Made by a program: the position numbers and the translations under genes. Under the pieces are notes generated by a model. It searched no databases, was not told where the DNA came from, and saw only the letters and a program-made list of their open reading frames with translations. Shown here piece after piece: positions 47,455-59,554 of a DNA stretch of 64,000 nucleotides; within the stretch, counting starts at the first letter, position 1; each line of letters begins with the position of its first letter. The stretch comes from Dipteris shenzhenensis (Eukaryota; Polypodiophyta; Polypodiopsida; Gleicheniales). Where the stretch lies: NCBI GenBank assembly GCA_047967505.1, contig CM106539.1. The stretch is one strand, 5' to 3'.

Positions 47455-47747
47455 TTGGAGCATGTCTATTTACGCGTCTAAATGCGCGTCTGAGTCTCAG
47501 TGTAAACACGCCAATAAATGCGCAAATACACGCGCAAATAGATGCGCTAATAAATGGGATGTTAGACGGGCCCGTATTTTCTCAGATCTAACGCGCAAAT
47601 AAACGCGGTGATTTACGTGCAAATAGACGAGCGTTTAGCCGCGCCTATAGACGCGCCCGTAATTTTTCTACTAGAGCAACGCCTATAGATGCGCCCGCTA
47701 TTTTGCGCGTCTACCAAGCGCGTCTATAGTTGCTTTGTGTTGTTGTG
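47455..47747. repeat. Right subterminal motif region of CACTA-2
   Basis: ACGCGTCTAAATGCGCGTC, CAAATAGATGCGC and GCGCGTCTATAG motifs in both orientations lead to the terminus TTGTTGTG. Confidence 0.8.
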
Positions 47748-47749
47748 CT

Positions 47750-47810
47750 AGAAAAATCAAATAAGAGCATTTACATCAACTGTTTCATCTTGAGCCAAGT
47801 CTAAGGCGCC
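47750..47810 (-). mobile_element. Reversed 3' end fragment of CACTA family 1, part 2 (unit B)
   Basis: This is the continuation after CACTA-2. Its reverse complement encodes the end of the family-1 transposase (GALDLAQDETVDVNALI-like) up to GGCGCC at 47805-47810. It then abuts the family-2 relic. Confidence 0.8.
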
Positions 47811-48952
47811 CAATTTAGATGGCTTATTTATTTGATTTTGTCTTGGTGTAGTGTACTATGTTCAATGCTATATGGTGTGAGGGCAAGCATTTTTGAACAC
47901 AACGGATTGATGATAAGAGAAACACACAAGATTGTAGCATCATTGCTAGCTTTGAGGGAGCCAATGGAGCCATGGATGATTACTGTGGCATAATCCAAGA
48001 TATTATTAAGCTTGACTTTCGACGCTTCTTTGTGTATGTTTTGGATCTCAAGTGGTTTAAGGACATGGTGGAAAGAGGCCCTAATGTAGCAATCAAACAT
48101 CATGCAAGTGGCTTTGTAACTATTGACTCCACAAAGTTTTGGCAAAGTAAAAGGACACACTAGTACTACCGCAACAATTTGAACAGGTCTTGCATACACA
48201 TATAAAAATACTCACTTTTAAATATTTGATACCTTCGATGCAAGGAAAATAACATGATTGTATTTGTGTTTGAATTAGGTTGTCTATCGACCAATGGTAG
48301 AGAATAATAGGTGGTGGGTTCCATTTACTAATATGGAGCATATGGAAGATGATCATGGCCATGGAGGTGATAATGACCGTGATAGGAGAGAGAATGATGA
48401 TCATGAGATAGGAGATACAAATACTGAGGCCATTACCCATGAGGATGAGCCTACCATTGGTGATGCTGATTTCGATGAGCACATGAGTAGCACAAGTAGT
48501 AGTGGGTTGAATGTATTTGTAGATCTCAACATTGGTTTGGATTTTGAAGTAGATAGTTTGGCAAGGGTTGATCTCATTGAGGATGAGATCGAGCGGTAGC
48601 CCATCATTGATATTGGCAAAACTATTTTACATATTGTCTCATTCTCCTCACCTCACTTAATTTTTGTATATGTGGGTTTGCCAAAAAGCATTGATATTTT
48701 TATTAAAATGATGTGCTTTGGTAATCATGGGCAATGTTTGGAAAGCAGTGATGCACATTTATCAGCCTGCACCAAAATATCACTTTCTGTATTCTCTATT
48801 CTGCGTTTATAAAGGCATCTAAATCCGCATCTTTAAAGTACAGATGTGCGAATAGACACGCCCGTATTTTCACTATTCTAGCTATGCCTATAAATGCATT
48901 CGTTATTTTGCGCATCTATCAAGCGCGTCTATAGTTGCTTTGTCTTGTTGTG
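47811..48952 (+). mobile_element. 3' end relic of CACTA family 2 (unit B)
   Basis: It starts within the intron before the DUF4216-like exon (TTGGTGTAG acceptor). It reads TMFNAIWCEGKHF, NTQDCSIIASFEGANGAMDD and YCGIIQDIIKLDFRRFFVYV, then an intron and the acidic tail ending EVDSLARVDLIEDEIER. It ends CTTGTTGTG at 48952. The stretch 48750-48952 holds subterminal GCGTCTATAG-like motifs. It predates the unit duplication, since all units have it. Confidence 0.85.
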
Positions 48953-49500
48953 TACCCACTCACACACGTGGGTCTTTGTCATCAAACAACAAGAAAACAT
49001 CATGGAAGTACTTTAGCAACAACAAAATGCAGATTAATTGGCAACCTTGATGGATAGTGAATTAAACTAATGATGAAATGACTGACACATTGATATATCA
49101 ATTCTGCACGACTAGGTCTCCAAGTGTTCCTATAATCTATGATCAACAGTTTGATATATGGACAAAGGAGCAATATGCCACATGATATTAAAGCACCTAT
49201 GGCTCAAAGCCTTTCAAAGTCGCAAGACCACATTTAGGTGTATTTGGGACACGCTTGCACAATTAAGGTGAGCAACATCAACTGTTTAACATGCATATTT
49301 GTCCTTTTTAATGGTAAAGCCATCATCCTCACATATAATTTCATGGTCCCATGCTCGAGCCATGTGGCCTCCTTTCTATTTGACACCAGCGATCCTTCCT
49401 ATGAGTCTTGTGTGATGTGCAATCGTGGGCTTCCAAGTTTAAAAGGGTCCCATGTAGATGAACTCCATCTTTAGTTAGCTACTCATTTTGATGTTTTCAA
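48953..49500 (+). other. Flank with a 78-codon ORF (unit B)
   Basis: The ORF 49238-49474 corresponds to 14098-14334 and contains FLFDTSDPSYESCVMCNRG. The G to S change in LFDT(G/S) would break an aspartic-protease motif if that is what it was. Confidence 0.3.
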
Positions 49501-50041
49501 ATGATCCATGTCAAGACACAAATAAATCAGATTCAGATAAGCTTAAACCTATCTTTGAGACAACATCTCCATCTGACAAAGCAAGTCAAGATCTCATGTG
49601 CCTAATTCTGTATCATGAAGTTGTACCTAGTTACCTATAGATCAAACATAGCCTTTGCCGCATCTCAAGTCTCTCAATTCATGGAGAATCCTATCGACTT
49701 CTAGAAAAGTTTAAGAAATATTTTCTAGCCGAGTAACACGTATGGTTCGATAAGAAGCAAGCCACAGTTTCTATATCGACTGCTGAGACTGAGTAACTTC
49801 CTATTGCCACTACAATATCTGATCACCTCAATGCAACACCCATCACCCCTTCCTTCACCACCTAGTTGCTCAAAATACTAATCGAAGTGGAATATACAAA
49901 ATATTTTGACTTGAAATTTGGTTTTGTCAAGCATCACGTTGAATAGAAAATTCTCAAGCTATTTTATGTAGAAAATCTTCAAGCTATTTTATGTTCCTAT
50001 GTTCTCACAAAAGCTCTGCCCAGCTAAAGCGATTGGAAATA
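49501..50041 (+). pseudogene. Ty1-copia RNase H relic (unit B)
   Basis: The plus strand reads HGESYRLLEKFKKYFLAE, a stop, then HVWFDKKQATVSISTAETE, a stop, then LPIATTISDHLN and, further on, SYVLTKALPS. W-KKQ-TVS-STAE-E followed by FTKALP is the signature of copia RNase H and the end of pol. Several stops show that it is dead. It runs straight into the direct-repeat segment that begins unit C, so an LTR might follow. Confidence 0.6.
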
Positions 50042-50499
50042 TTGCGGTTCACCAAAATGAGACTCTCTGGGTCTGGCAGATCGCAAGATCATGTAACCAC
50101 AGGTGGCGTTATCCCGAAGCTTTAACGAGCTATATAGTAACGTGATACCATGATAACGTGATAACGTTTTAGGTTGATGACGTGATACCATGAGTCGTTA
50201 TCCCAAAGCTTTAACGAGCTATATAGTAACTCCAAAGTTTATGTCGTAGGTCAATAACGTGATACCATGAGTCGTCAGTTCAAACTGCCGCAACCTCTTT
50301 TATATGAACGTAGTATAATAAAGCACTTCTCTCTTTTCCGCTTTAATCGCTCTCTTTCCTTCGTTCCTCTAATCTCTTTTCTTCTATCCTCTCAGTCTAA
50401 TAACGCACGTCTCTCTTTTCCGCTTCAATCGCTTTCTTTTGTTCGTTCCTCTACCTCCCCTATGTGCACCATCTAGGGTCCATGCTGGGCTCCGAAGCG

Positions 50500-50675
50500 A
50501 GCCCACTCGATCTCAAAAATGGATTGCAGAAATCTGGGTCCCGGCTACGCTGCGCCCTTCCATCAAATTAAAAAGCCTTTCGTTGGGACTGCCACTGCTT
50601 AAGACGCAGCCATCGCTCGGGATGTAGCTATCTGTGCCTCCACACGACTTTCCACACCAACACAATTTGACGACG
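50500..50675 (+). pseudogene. AP2/ERF-like fragment, plus-strand arm (unit C)
   Basis: The sequence and lesions are the same as in units A and B. Confidence 0.65.
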
Positions 50676-50969
50676 GAGTTGAGGTCCTACCGGCCCGACG
50701 ATGGGCGGAATAGGATCAGTACGTAAGCCTTTCCTACTGGTCCTAGTACGCTGAAAATAATGCATCTCAATCCCAGTACGCTGGTAGACCTCACCTCCTT
50801 CATCAGGTTGTGTTCCTGTGGGAAATCGGGGGAATTCGTTTAGAGTATCAAGATGTGGGGTGTCGAAGCACACATAAGCTGCATCCCGAGCTATGGCAGC
50901 TTCTTGCGGAGTGTCAAACGTTCCTAACCAAAAGCCTTTCTTAATGGAAGGACGCAGCTTAGCTGGCAT
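50628..50969 (-). pseudogene. AP2/ERF domain fragment, minus-strand arm (unit C)
   Basis: This is a 113-codon ORF. The core reads GFWLGTFDTPQEAA, with L13F compared with unit A, and H58Y-type change in EVYQRTG. Confidence 0.6.
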
Positions 50970-51156
50970 TGATGTGCAACAGCGCTGTGTCGAGGAAATA
51001 GAGAAGAAAAAGAGACTCCAGAGATGGCGTACAATGAAGGGAAAATCGGAGCGGAAACAACGGGAAGGAAGGAAGAAGAAGAAGATCGATCAGAGGAAAG
51101 GAGGAGACTCTGGTTTCTTCAATCCAGTTTTGAGATCGAGACGGCTTGCTTGTTAG

Positions 51157-52775
51157 GCCTGTTTATTAATGGTTCATTATGAAATCAAGGGAATTCTTCA
51201 AAGTGCTCATGCTTCTATTTTATGTTTGATTTGCATACCATTATGGAAGGGAAACACGTAATCAATCGGAAAAGAAAATAGTGGATGTATATGCCTGAAC
51301 CTTGTGGAGAATTAATTAAAGTCTTCATAGCCAAATACTTATGAGTTTTCTCACCAATTCTAATTTATGTACGTGACTCTTCATTCCTTTAAGAGAAGTA
51401 ACAATTGGCCCATTTTCAACGTTTTTAAAAAATGACATTCTTGCACGAAATACTCTACCAATTATATCACCAATTCTAGTTTATGTATGTTGACTCTTTC
51501 TTGCCTTAAGAGACATAACACCATTTTTTAAATTAGACACACACACACACACACACACACATGCACTCATGCAAACTCATTCAAGCACATGGATACACAC
51601 ATGTACACACATACACACACACACACACATACAAGCATAAAGCAACCTATTATCAAAATTATACATTATGATGCATCTATCAAATTTATGTGTCTCTATT
51701 GGGTATGATACTTTGAATTAATATGAATTTCACCTAATTCAAGGCCGTACAGAGTATAATATCCATTGGATATGATTAACGTTGTTGGGCATGCAAATTT
51801 TCTCATTTCTCGCAATGACAACTTTGTTGGAGGAAAAATTTCATTAAGCAATGGAGATAGTATATTGTACATTGTACTCTAAAGAGTATACTTGTAGTGT
51901 AGACAATATATTGTACATTGTGTTGAGAACAATGGAATGAGAATAAGGGTGAAGGTGATGTAGATCAAGCTTCTTGTATAGTATGCAAATACTCTCTCAA
52001 TAGTGAGAGAAAGAATGGAAATCTCTTCTTCATTTTGTGTAAAGGGCATGTGGTTTTGACATCATGTCCAAATTCACTATGCGGTAGAGATTGGAGAAAA
52101 TAGGATTGGACAGAGTGATTTGTTGGTCAATCTGATCTCTCAAAAGCTAGATGTAGGGTGAAAGCATGCTACGGTTCTAGCATAGATATAGTACTAAATT
52201 GTGTACTAAAAGGCGTTGACAGTTGGATTAGATTTCCACATATCGAGGAGTCCACGATCTGCAATCTGCAATCCACTCTCAATCAAGGATAATTTCCCTG
52301 CACATCGAGGAATCCATGATCTACAATCTACTCTCAATTGACTCTCTTCTCTCTCGTGGAATCACTCGCACATGTTTGAAACCATTGACAATCGACTCTC
52401 TTCTCTCTTGTGGAGTCCTGTCTCTATCCCCGCCATTATCTCCGCTCATATTCACTAGAGGTCTATTGCTCTCTCTCTCCCCAACTCTCTCCATTCTCTA
52501 TGCAAATTGGCTCTCCCCTTATCTCTCATTGAAGCCCTCACACTTTGGACCGTATGTTCTCTTTGGCGCAAAAACCAGTTATGTTTGAGTGATTCTATAG
52601 CTCTCTCTCTCTCTATCTCTAGAGCTCTCTCTTTTTCTCTCTCTCTCTCAGGATGACTTTCTCATACAGTAAGATTGAGCATGCATGTTTTGATGTATTG
52701 TATTCTTGTGTCATTCTTTTTTGTTTGATGTCTAGGTTTAACGGTCTAGGTTTAATTAATACTGATTGTTCATGA
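51157..52775. other. Gene-free stretch (unit C)
   Basis: It holds (AC)n at 51537-51560 and 51613-51628. About 85 bp is deleted at 51840, and about 34 bp is deleted near 52173. The rest is the LTR-like and CT-rich sequence also seen in A and B. Confidence 0.6.
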
Positions 52776-54701
52776 TTGATTTTGCACACAGAATTCTTCC
52801 TTAATTTCAAGGAGGAGCATCCTTCCATAGATATTGGTTTCCGTTCTTTTCAGAATCGGAAGCCCTATTTCATTAAAAAACTGAAGGAAAGGAATACTTG
52901 TTATTGTATTTACCATACAAGAATAGACTTGTTCCAACTAGCAGTGAATTCCATGAGGCAGAATAGCACATTATTGCATGGCAATATGTCTGATTGCTTA
53001 TGCAAGGTTTGTAGTCCCCAAGGGGAGGACACATGTGTTGCCCACACTAGCAGTTGTTCTTCTGTGTCTAAAATGTGGCGTTCGGCAGTATGTCCAAAGG
53101 AAGAGGATGCTATGGAACAAGCTTGAATGCTTATTGCACAAATGTGACAAGTGCCCACAACCGTTGTTTTGATCGTGCGAGTTGGATGATGCAAATGGTG
53201 CATTGGTAAGATGGAATATGTATGAATATGTCACCGAGGATATGGGAAAAGGTGATGCAAAGAAAAGAATAAAACTCTTATACAAGGAAACTCCTCCATC
53301 CATCATCATCCCTCAATACTTGCAACACTTAAATGTGTTTATCACTCACAACTTTTGTAGTTGCTGGCAACACTCTCAATTCAAAGAGTGCACCACAAAT
53401 TTTCCTGATGATGTGGTGCTTTCAGTTGTTGACTTTACAGAGAACTATACATTCAAAGTGCAAGATGAGGTTCAATCAATGCATTGGCATAATGACCAAG
53501 TGACCATCTTGGTTCATATTTGCTATTGGAAGGAGACGAGCGAGATAAAAAAGCAATCCATCTTTTACATTTTAAATGACAAAGAACATGACACACTATT
53601 TGTGCAGCATTGCTTTATGCTCCATAGTCAATGGTTTGTGTCTAAAGGCTTGAAGTTTGGGTTTAGTCAGATGGGGTAGCATCTCAATGCAAGGCCGCTC
53701 ACCCATTTTACTTTGTTGCAAGGTAAGACATTGGACACTGCCCCCTTATTTTCTACATCACGCTGAAGATGTTGCATATTTTAAAATGCATTATATATGT
53801 TGTTTGTTATGCTAGGTATTGCTCTTTGACTGGCATTCAAATAATGTGGAACTTTTTCAGTAGCGGTCATGGTAAGGGAGAACATGATGGGGCTGGTGCA
53901 GTCACAAAGTGTGCACTAACTAGTGAGCAATTGGATGTAAATGGTGCAAAGCTACAAAATGCACACGATGTTGTGGAATGGTTGGCATGGAAGATGGGAG
54001 ATGATTCTAAACAAAGGCTCTTCATAGACGTAAAGGTTGGTGATGTTCACAGGTCTAAAGCATGGAATTTCCAGACCATCAAAGGAAGTCATTCAACACA
54101 CTGCATATTGGGTTTTAGTAACAAAGATCCCACACAAGCCTTTTTTAGACATTTGTCATGCTTTTGTTCATTCTACATGGATGAAACATGGGATAAGTGC
54201 ACCAATTTATCTCATGCAAGTCCATGGACCTTGAACAAGCTAGAGCCCATCAATGGATAGACTGCATCATAATTAGAGAAGGAATCTATAACATATGTGA
54301 TGGATAGAGACCAGTTGGCTGACATGCTTTAGATGGGTGACCATTTTGTAGTACTACAGTCCCCTACAAACAAAGATAATGAGGATTATTATGTGGTGTT
54401 GTGCTCAAAATAAAAACAGTCCTCATAGAGCAAGAGACGGATGGCTGGTGTAATGTCTTCAACATTGGGGATCAAGTGGTTTCTGGAATCTTTTATGCAA
54501 AAATCCCAAAATGCAAAAGCAGTTATGCATTACTAAAAGATGCACCTCCCGCTATAGTGCATGTTGATGTGGTGTTGGTAATGAAGTTCCAAAAATTGCA
54601 TGCAAAGCACAAGGTTAAAGGCTAGAGAATGGTGTATCATGTACCCCAAGAGGTTGTCACGCACCGTTCTTTCACAATCACGATCAAAATTGTAGCAAGA
54701 T
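52776..54701 (+). pseudogene. DDE-transposase-like relic, best-preserved copy (unit C)
   Basis: The middle block is open for 165 codons (53182-53679) through ENYTFKVQDEVQSMHWHNDQ and HDTLFVQHCFMLHSQWFVSK. The intron is 53723-53815 (GTAAGA to CTAG). The block with SGHGKGEHDGAGAVTKCAL and NAHDVVEWLAWKMGDDSKQR is open for 163 codons (53769-54260). Remaining lesions are a frame change near 53126, a stop at 53677-53679 and the stop after 54257. The tail 54401-54625 (GDQVVSGIFYAKIPKCKSSY) follows. An ancestral consensus of units A-C would be nearly intact, so the gene was probably functional not long before duplication. Confidence 0.52.
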
Positions 54702-54824
54702 AATAATCACGAATGAACAAGAAGAGAGATTGTAGTATGAATCAAACTGATGAGTCTTTACAATCATTTTGGAGAAGAATCACTCTGTGAAGGAGCTCGA
54801 TACCACCCATCCACCCCCGAGCTA

Positions 54825-54858
<34 letters not shown>

Positions 54859-56365
54859 GAAATATCTTGATCTTGTCTTCTTTGCAGTACCTCGATTCGC
54901 GTACGTTGGATTGTCACTTTCGCAGTGCCTCGATATGTGTGCCTTCTCTTCTCTTTCATTCAGCCTCGATATGTGTGCCTTCTCTTCTCTTTCATTCAGC
55001 CTCGATATGCATGCGTTGGATTGTGTGTTCTCCTTCTCACGATCTCCTCTTCTTTTATAGCCTTTCACGACTCCAAAATAAGCCGCCAAAAACCTCCAAA
55101 ATCGGCCAAAAATAGCTTTTCTCGAAAAGTGTGCGTGTGCTTTTTACCATCTTTAGCGTGCGCTTTTAATAGCAAATGCGTACGGAATCTTGATGCTTTT
55201 TTTGTTTAAAGGCATGAAAATGGCCCTGTTTGGAGCATCACCACGCCTGCCTCGTAGATCCAATGGACAAGCTCAATAGCTCATCTCGAAGATCGGACCC
55301 TCTTCTTTCCCTTTGCATTTGACCTTTCATGGCTAATTCTTCCATCTCAACCTCTGTCTAATGCCTGCAATTCTTGACACGGAAATCTAGATGTACTTTT
55401 AGCTCAAAACCACTTTGTTAGAAACTTTTGACCTCCATACAAGCATGCAAATGAGTGAACCACAAATTTTTCACTAGGACAAAGTTTTTCTACTCAACAA
55501 GATCTAAAACTTTCTCATACAGAGTTTCTTCAAATTATTTCTCTAACCAACTCAAAATCAAGCCGCAAAATCCAGCCGACACCATAATGGACAAAAACCA
55601 TAATTTTTCGACCAACAAACTTTCCCAAAACCTTCAAAACATCAAAACCGTCCTTTTTGAACACTATCTGTGATATATATTTCAAAATATTTCATATACA
55701 AAATTGGAGCATCGTAGAGGTGCACAAACGAATCTTGGAAAACATTTCTCTATAAGAACTGTTGCTGAACATGTATTTTTGCAATGGCTCTTACATATTT
55801 TTGTGCGTGTTTTGTATTTTTAGTTGCCCCTTTGGGTGCTACTTTTTGTAATACAAAGGCATCTTGTTTCTCTCGGGGATGCTCCATAGTGAGGAACTTT
55901 AATAGTTTTTAGTACTATTAGTTTTAATTGTGTATAACTATTATATTATTACTATTTAGGTACTGTTGTCATATCATACTATTAGCCCTATTTTTTAGTG
56001 ATTGTGTACTATTGTAGTAATTTTTGTAGTTCATATTAAGTTTGTTCTACTGTCATATCATACTACTTATTACTATTTGGTTAGTACTATTTAGTACTAT
56101 GTACTACTATCTTAAGTAACTCATCTACTATTAATTGAGAGAGAGATTAAGAGAGAGAGAGATAGAGAGAGAGGAGAGAGAGAGAGAGAGAACCATTGTA
56201 CTACTGTCATATCATACTACTTAGTACTATTTGGTTAGTACTGCTAATGCACTACAAAATGGCAAAAGTGTCGAACTCTAAAATAGCAAATCCACCCAGG
56301 CAATCTACTACAAAAGCGCAGAACTGCCTCAATATTGAGCCACTAAATGTCCTATCCTACTATTT
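54702..56365. other. Gene-free stretch with simple repeats (unit C)
   Basis: It holds one fused (CTCACT)n tract at 54827-54858, a tandem duplication of about 35 bp at 54940-55010 and a (GA)n tract at 56137-56191. The empty CACTA-1 target CTACTACAAAAG is at about 56305. The deletion junction is at about 56365. Confidence 0.65.
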
Positions 56366-56639
56366 GTGTTCAAGGGGTATTTAAGAAAACCATCAACTAA
56401 AATTATCCCCCCAAAAAAAACCAGTACTCTTTACTTACGAACTAACGTATTTGTATCAAAATTTGAATTAAGAAACCTCTTGCTATTGGAATCGTGTTAA
56501 ATTTTTTCCAAAAGTGGGATTGAAATACCCCTTCTTTTGAATGCACGTGGTATACCAAAATCTTTAGAGGTGAATCCCCCGAGATGATATTAAGAAAAAA
56601 ACAAGTAAAGAGAAAGGTATAGGCTATACATAGGCAACG

Positions 56640-57100
56640 TCAGGGAGATGGTCTCATAGGGAGAGAGGGAGAGGAGCTCTCCTCCCCCTCCCTGCCTGTG
56701 GCTATGACCGTAGCTATCGGTAGGGAGGCTCCTCTTCCCAATTTTGGCCTACGTATGGCCGCGGCCATGAGCAAGCCAAGAGGGGTGCCCCATCCCACCC
56801 TCCTAGCCTATGCATGGCCATGGCCGCCTATAGATAAGAGAGAGGAGACCCTCTCCCCCTAGGAAGAGAAGGGGAGGAGTTCCCCTCCCCCTACCCCTCG
56901 GCCATGGCCACACCACAAGCAGCCCGCACTGCATGACCACAGCTATAGTGAGGGAGAGAGGCATCCCCTCTCTTGGCCTGCGCTTGGTCACGGTCGTGAG
57001 TAGGCCAGTCAGTCAGGGGGTGGGACACTCGCCCTCCTAGACTATGCATGGCCACGGCTACGCATAGGTAGGGGAGGGGAGAGGGTTACATGGGGAGAGA
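56640..57100. repeat. GC-rich low-complexity block (unit C)
   Basis: This is the counterpart of 10780-11215. It is preceded by about 275 bp of AT-rich sequence (56366-56640) without a gene. Confidence 0.7.
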
Positions 57101-57152
57101 GCTCCCCTAGAAAAAATGATAAAATGTATTTTTAAATAAATTTTAAAATAAA

Positions 57153-57512
57153 ACATTTTTGGATGACTTGTGTGTTCATTTCACATGGGATGAGCACCTT
57201 AAGTACCTATGGCTTGTTTTGGAAAGGTGCTGCCTCTGTTAGATCTACCTCAACCCACTCAAATGCCAATTCTATGTTAAACACGAAAATACTTGGACAC
57301 ATAGTGTCTAAGAGTGGGATCTCCATGGATTAGAATAAAATCAAACTCATCCTGGAGCTACCACCCCCCACTAATGCCAAGGGTGTCTAGAGATTTACCG
57401 GGCACATAAAGTATTATGGTTGATTTATCTACAATTATTTCGAGATCAGTCGCACTTTGTATAAGTTGTTGATCATTTTTCATTGGACAGAAGAAAGTAA
57501 ACATGGTTATGG
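57153..57512 (+). pseudogene. Ty3-gypsy reverse transcriptase relic (unit C)
   Basis: It has the same DEHLKYL, LNPLKCQFYVKH, GHIVSKSGIS and HWTEES blocks, with stops and a frame change. TTTTTGGATGAC is preceded by ACA instead of ACT at its start. Confidence 0.75.
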
Positions 57513-59129
57513 AGTTTGTACGTATCATGGGGAGGAAGAGGGAAATAGAACTCACCTACGAAAATGTTTTTATCTTGTAAACTTTTTAGGCCTAAGTATC
57601 AATAAAGAATACATCTTGACTTTAAAACAATTAATGAAAATGGGTTGCAAAAATATTGAAAGTGTCTAAGAAATATGTGCCATGGACTATTCATTAGACA
57701 AGAAGCAATGAAAGCATCCAAGAGAAATATAGTGCAACATGTACAAAATAATCAAATGCTAGTGAGCTCTAGTATAATAAAATTGAAAATGAGGGCAATG
57801 AAAAAGAATTTTAAGCCACATCTTCCATACATTGTTGGCAATATCGTCTAGTATTTATTCATCATTCTATTTTTTGTATGTCCTCGTGAATGTATCTTTT
57901 TCCATAAATCCAAGCCATGTATCTTGATAAAAATTTGTTTTGAAATTCCTCTTTCTTGGATCAAATTTGTGACAAAAGTTAGACTTCAGTATTCCCACTT
58001 TTCCTAATATGATATTTTAGTATCCATCCTCTAGCTCTTCACCCCTTAAAGAGAGTACCTATACCTCTTTATCATTAAAGGATCAAGTACTCCATGCTTA
58101 TAAGATCATATGTGCACTTGAGGAGTTGTGCCCTCATTATGAAATAAAATCCTTTTGTTTTTATTGCATTTTTATGTCTACCTAATATTTTCATGTTAGT
58201 ACACCATGGGTAAACTTACAACCCCAATTATAAGAGTGCATCCCAAAGTGGTCCTAAAAAGGGACCTCATGTTTTGTATGGCTATGTTCTGTGCCTATGT
58301 ATGTGTGTGTTTTGCATGGCTAACTTGTGGGTATCAATGTGTCTTGTGTCAGTGCCTTGTGTGATGATTTTTGAAAACCCCAATCCTGATACTGGGAGAA
58401 GCTGTGAGTTGGTACTGGGATCTTGTTGGTGGAGGCATCGGCTGTTGCTCTTGTGGAGGGGTTGAGGTCATGCTTCAGGCTATCATGAGCTTTTGGCTAG
58501 GGTGGTGTCGCTACTATGTAGGCATAAGGTCGTGGGCAATGAGAGGCCAAGAGCTTTAGGTGCTCCATTAGAAGAGAGTAGCTGCAATGCTTGTGTTCAT
58601 CATGTGAAGGTCATAGTCGGGTGACAAGTTATTGTTTGAGCATCTCTTCTATGTAGGCCAGGGAGTTGGAGGGGGAGGAGCATTTTCTGAGCGAAATCTT
58701 CTGAGCGTCCGAGCGAAGGAAGAAAAAAGCTTCCAACTATGCATAAATATGGCAAAAATCGATCAGAAGAAAACATAGTTTCACTTAGAAATATGCAAAG
58801 TATTATAGCAATGCCTATTTTATACAAAAATATTTAGGTGAATCTTTAGGAATGATCAGAGCATAATGGGATGGATTTTGAAGAAACCCACATGTAGAGT
58901 AGACTTCTCTATGAAATTTCCCTTATGATCCTTCTTACAACTTTTACTTAATAGGGGGTGACATTGAAAACCCTCTCTCAACCTATATTCATGAAAGGGT
59001 TTCTTCAAAGATAACTCATTGAAGCAAGCCATCCAGGTAGTTTCGCCAGTGAAACCCCTTTGAAGCAAGTCTCCCAAGGTAGTTTCGTTGGCGAAACTAC
59101 CTTGGACAACACTTTTAAAAGTGACATAA
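57513..59129. other. No gene seen; small hairpin (unit C)
   Basis: This is the counterpart of 37926-39545, with the 14-bp inverted repeat at 59074-59105. Confidence 0.55.
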
Positions 59130-59554
59130 CACTACTACACACAGATCCTATTGCGACATTTACGTACCGACGTTTAGCGCCCGATTAGCATTAATCATCG
59201 GTATGAAAAGTGGGTTTCTGCAACTCTTGCTAAAAGTCGCTATATAGTGACTAATATAATAGTCGCTATATAGCGACTTTTAAGTGTCGCTATATAGCGA
59301 CACTAATATACAATTTTATAGCAACGTTTTTCCAGAGAGGTTTTTTTTTTTATATAGGACTTAAAAGTTAGTTTTTTCCAATGACAAATTTTTTCAAATT
59401 TTCATACATGTTTGAGCTCATAGAGAATAAAAAAATGAGAGCATGTACATCAAGCCTTTGAAGCTCATATATTCATGTCCAAGTTTGAGGTGAGAAAAAT
59501 CAAATAAGAGCATTTACATCAACTGTTTTCATCTTGAGCCAAGTCTAAGGCGCC
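59130..59554 (-). mobile_element. Reversed 3' end fragment of CACTA family 1 (unit C)
   Basis: This is an uninterrupted version of the fragment split in unit B. It runs from CACTACTACACACAG through three or four decayed TCGCTATATAGCGA motifs to the reversed end of the transposase frame (GGCGCC at about 59549-59554). Part of the subterminal region is missing relative to unit B near 59220. Confidence 0.88.

Larger units (their letters stand above)
39931..47747 (+). mobile_element. CACTA-2: CACTA-like transposon, family 2, degenerate
   Basis: It begins CACAACAAGTCAAAGCA and ends TGCTTTGTGTTGTTGTG, which pair as terminal inverted repeats. Unit C has the uninterrupted site GAGGTGAGAAAAATC at about 59488. 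Here the sequence reads GATGAGATC before the element and CTAGAAAAATC after it, which fits an AGA duplication with two extra bases (TC and CT) at each junction. The element has the same plan as CACTA-1: a leftward TNPA-like gene, a rightward TNP2-type gene, and motif clusters at both ends and in the centre. The motifs and termini are different. Both genes are damaged. Confidence 0.9.
14606..50041. repeat. Tandem unit B, interrupted by two CACTA transposons
   Basis: This is the same unit as A, expanded to 35.4 kb by a 12.5-kb CACTA insertion (21001-33501) and a 7.8-kb insertion (39931-47747). Without them it is about 15.1 kb. It shares a roughly 55-bp deletion near 16214 with unit D, but not with A or C. 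It shares the absence of the 2790-3960 segment with C. Confidence 0.93.
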
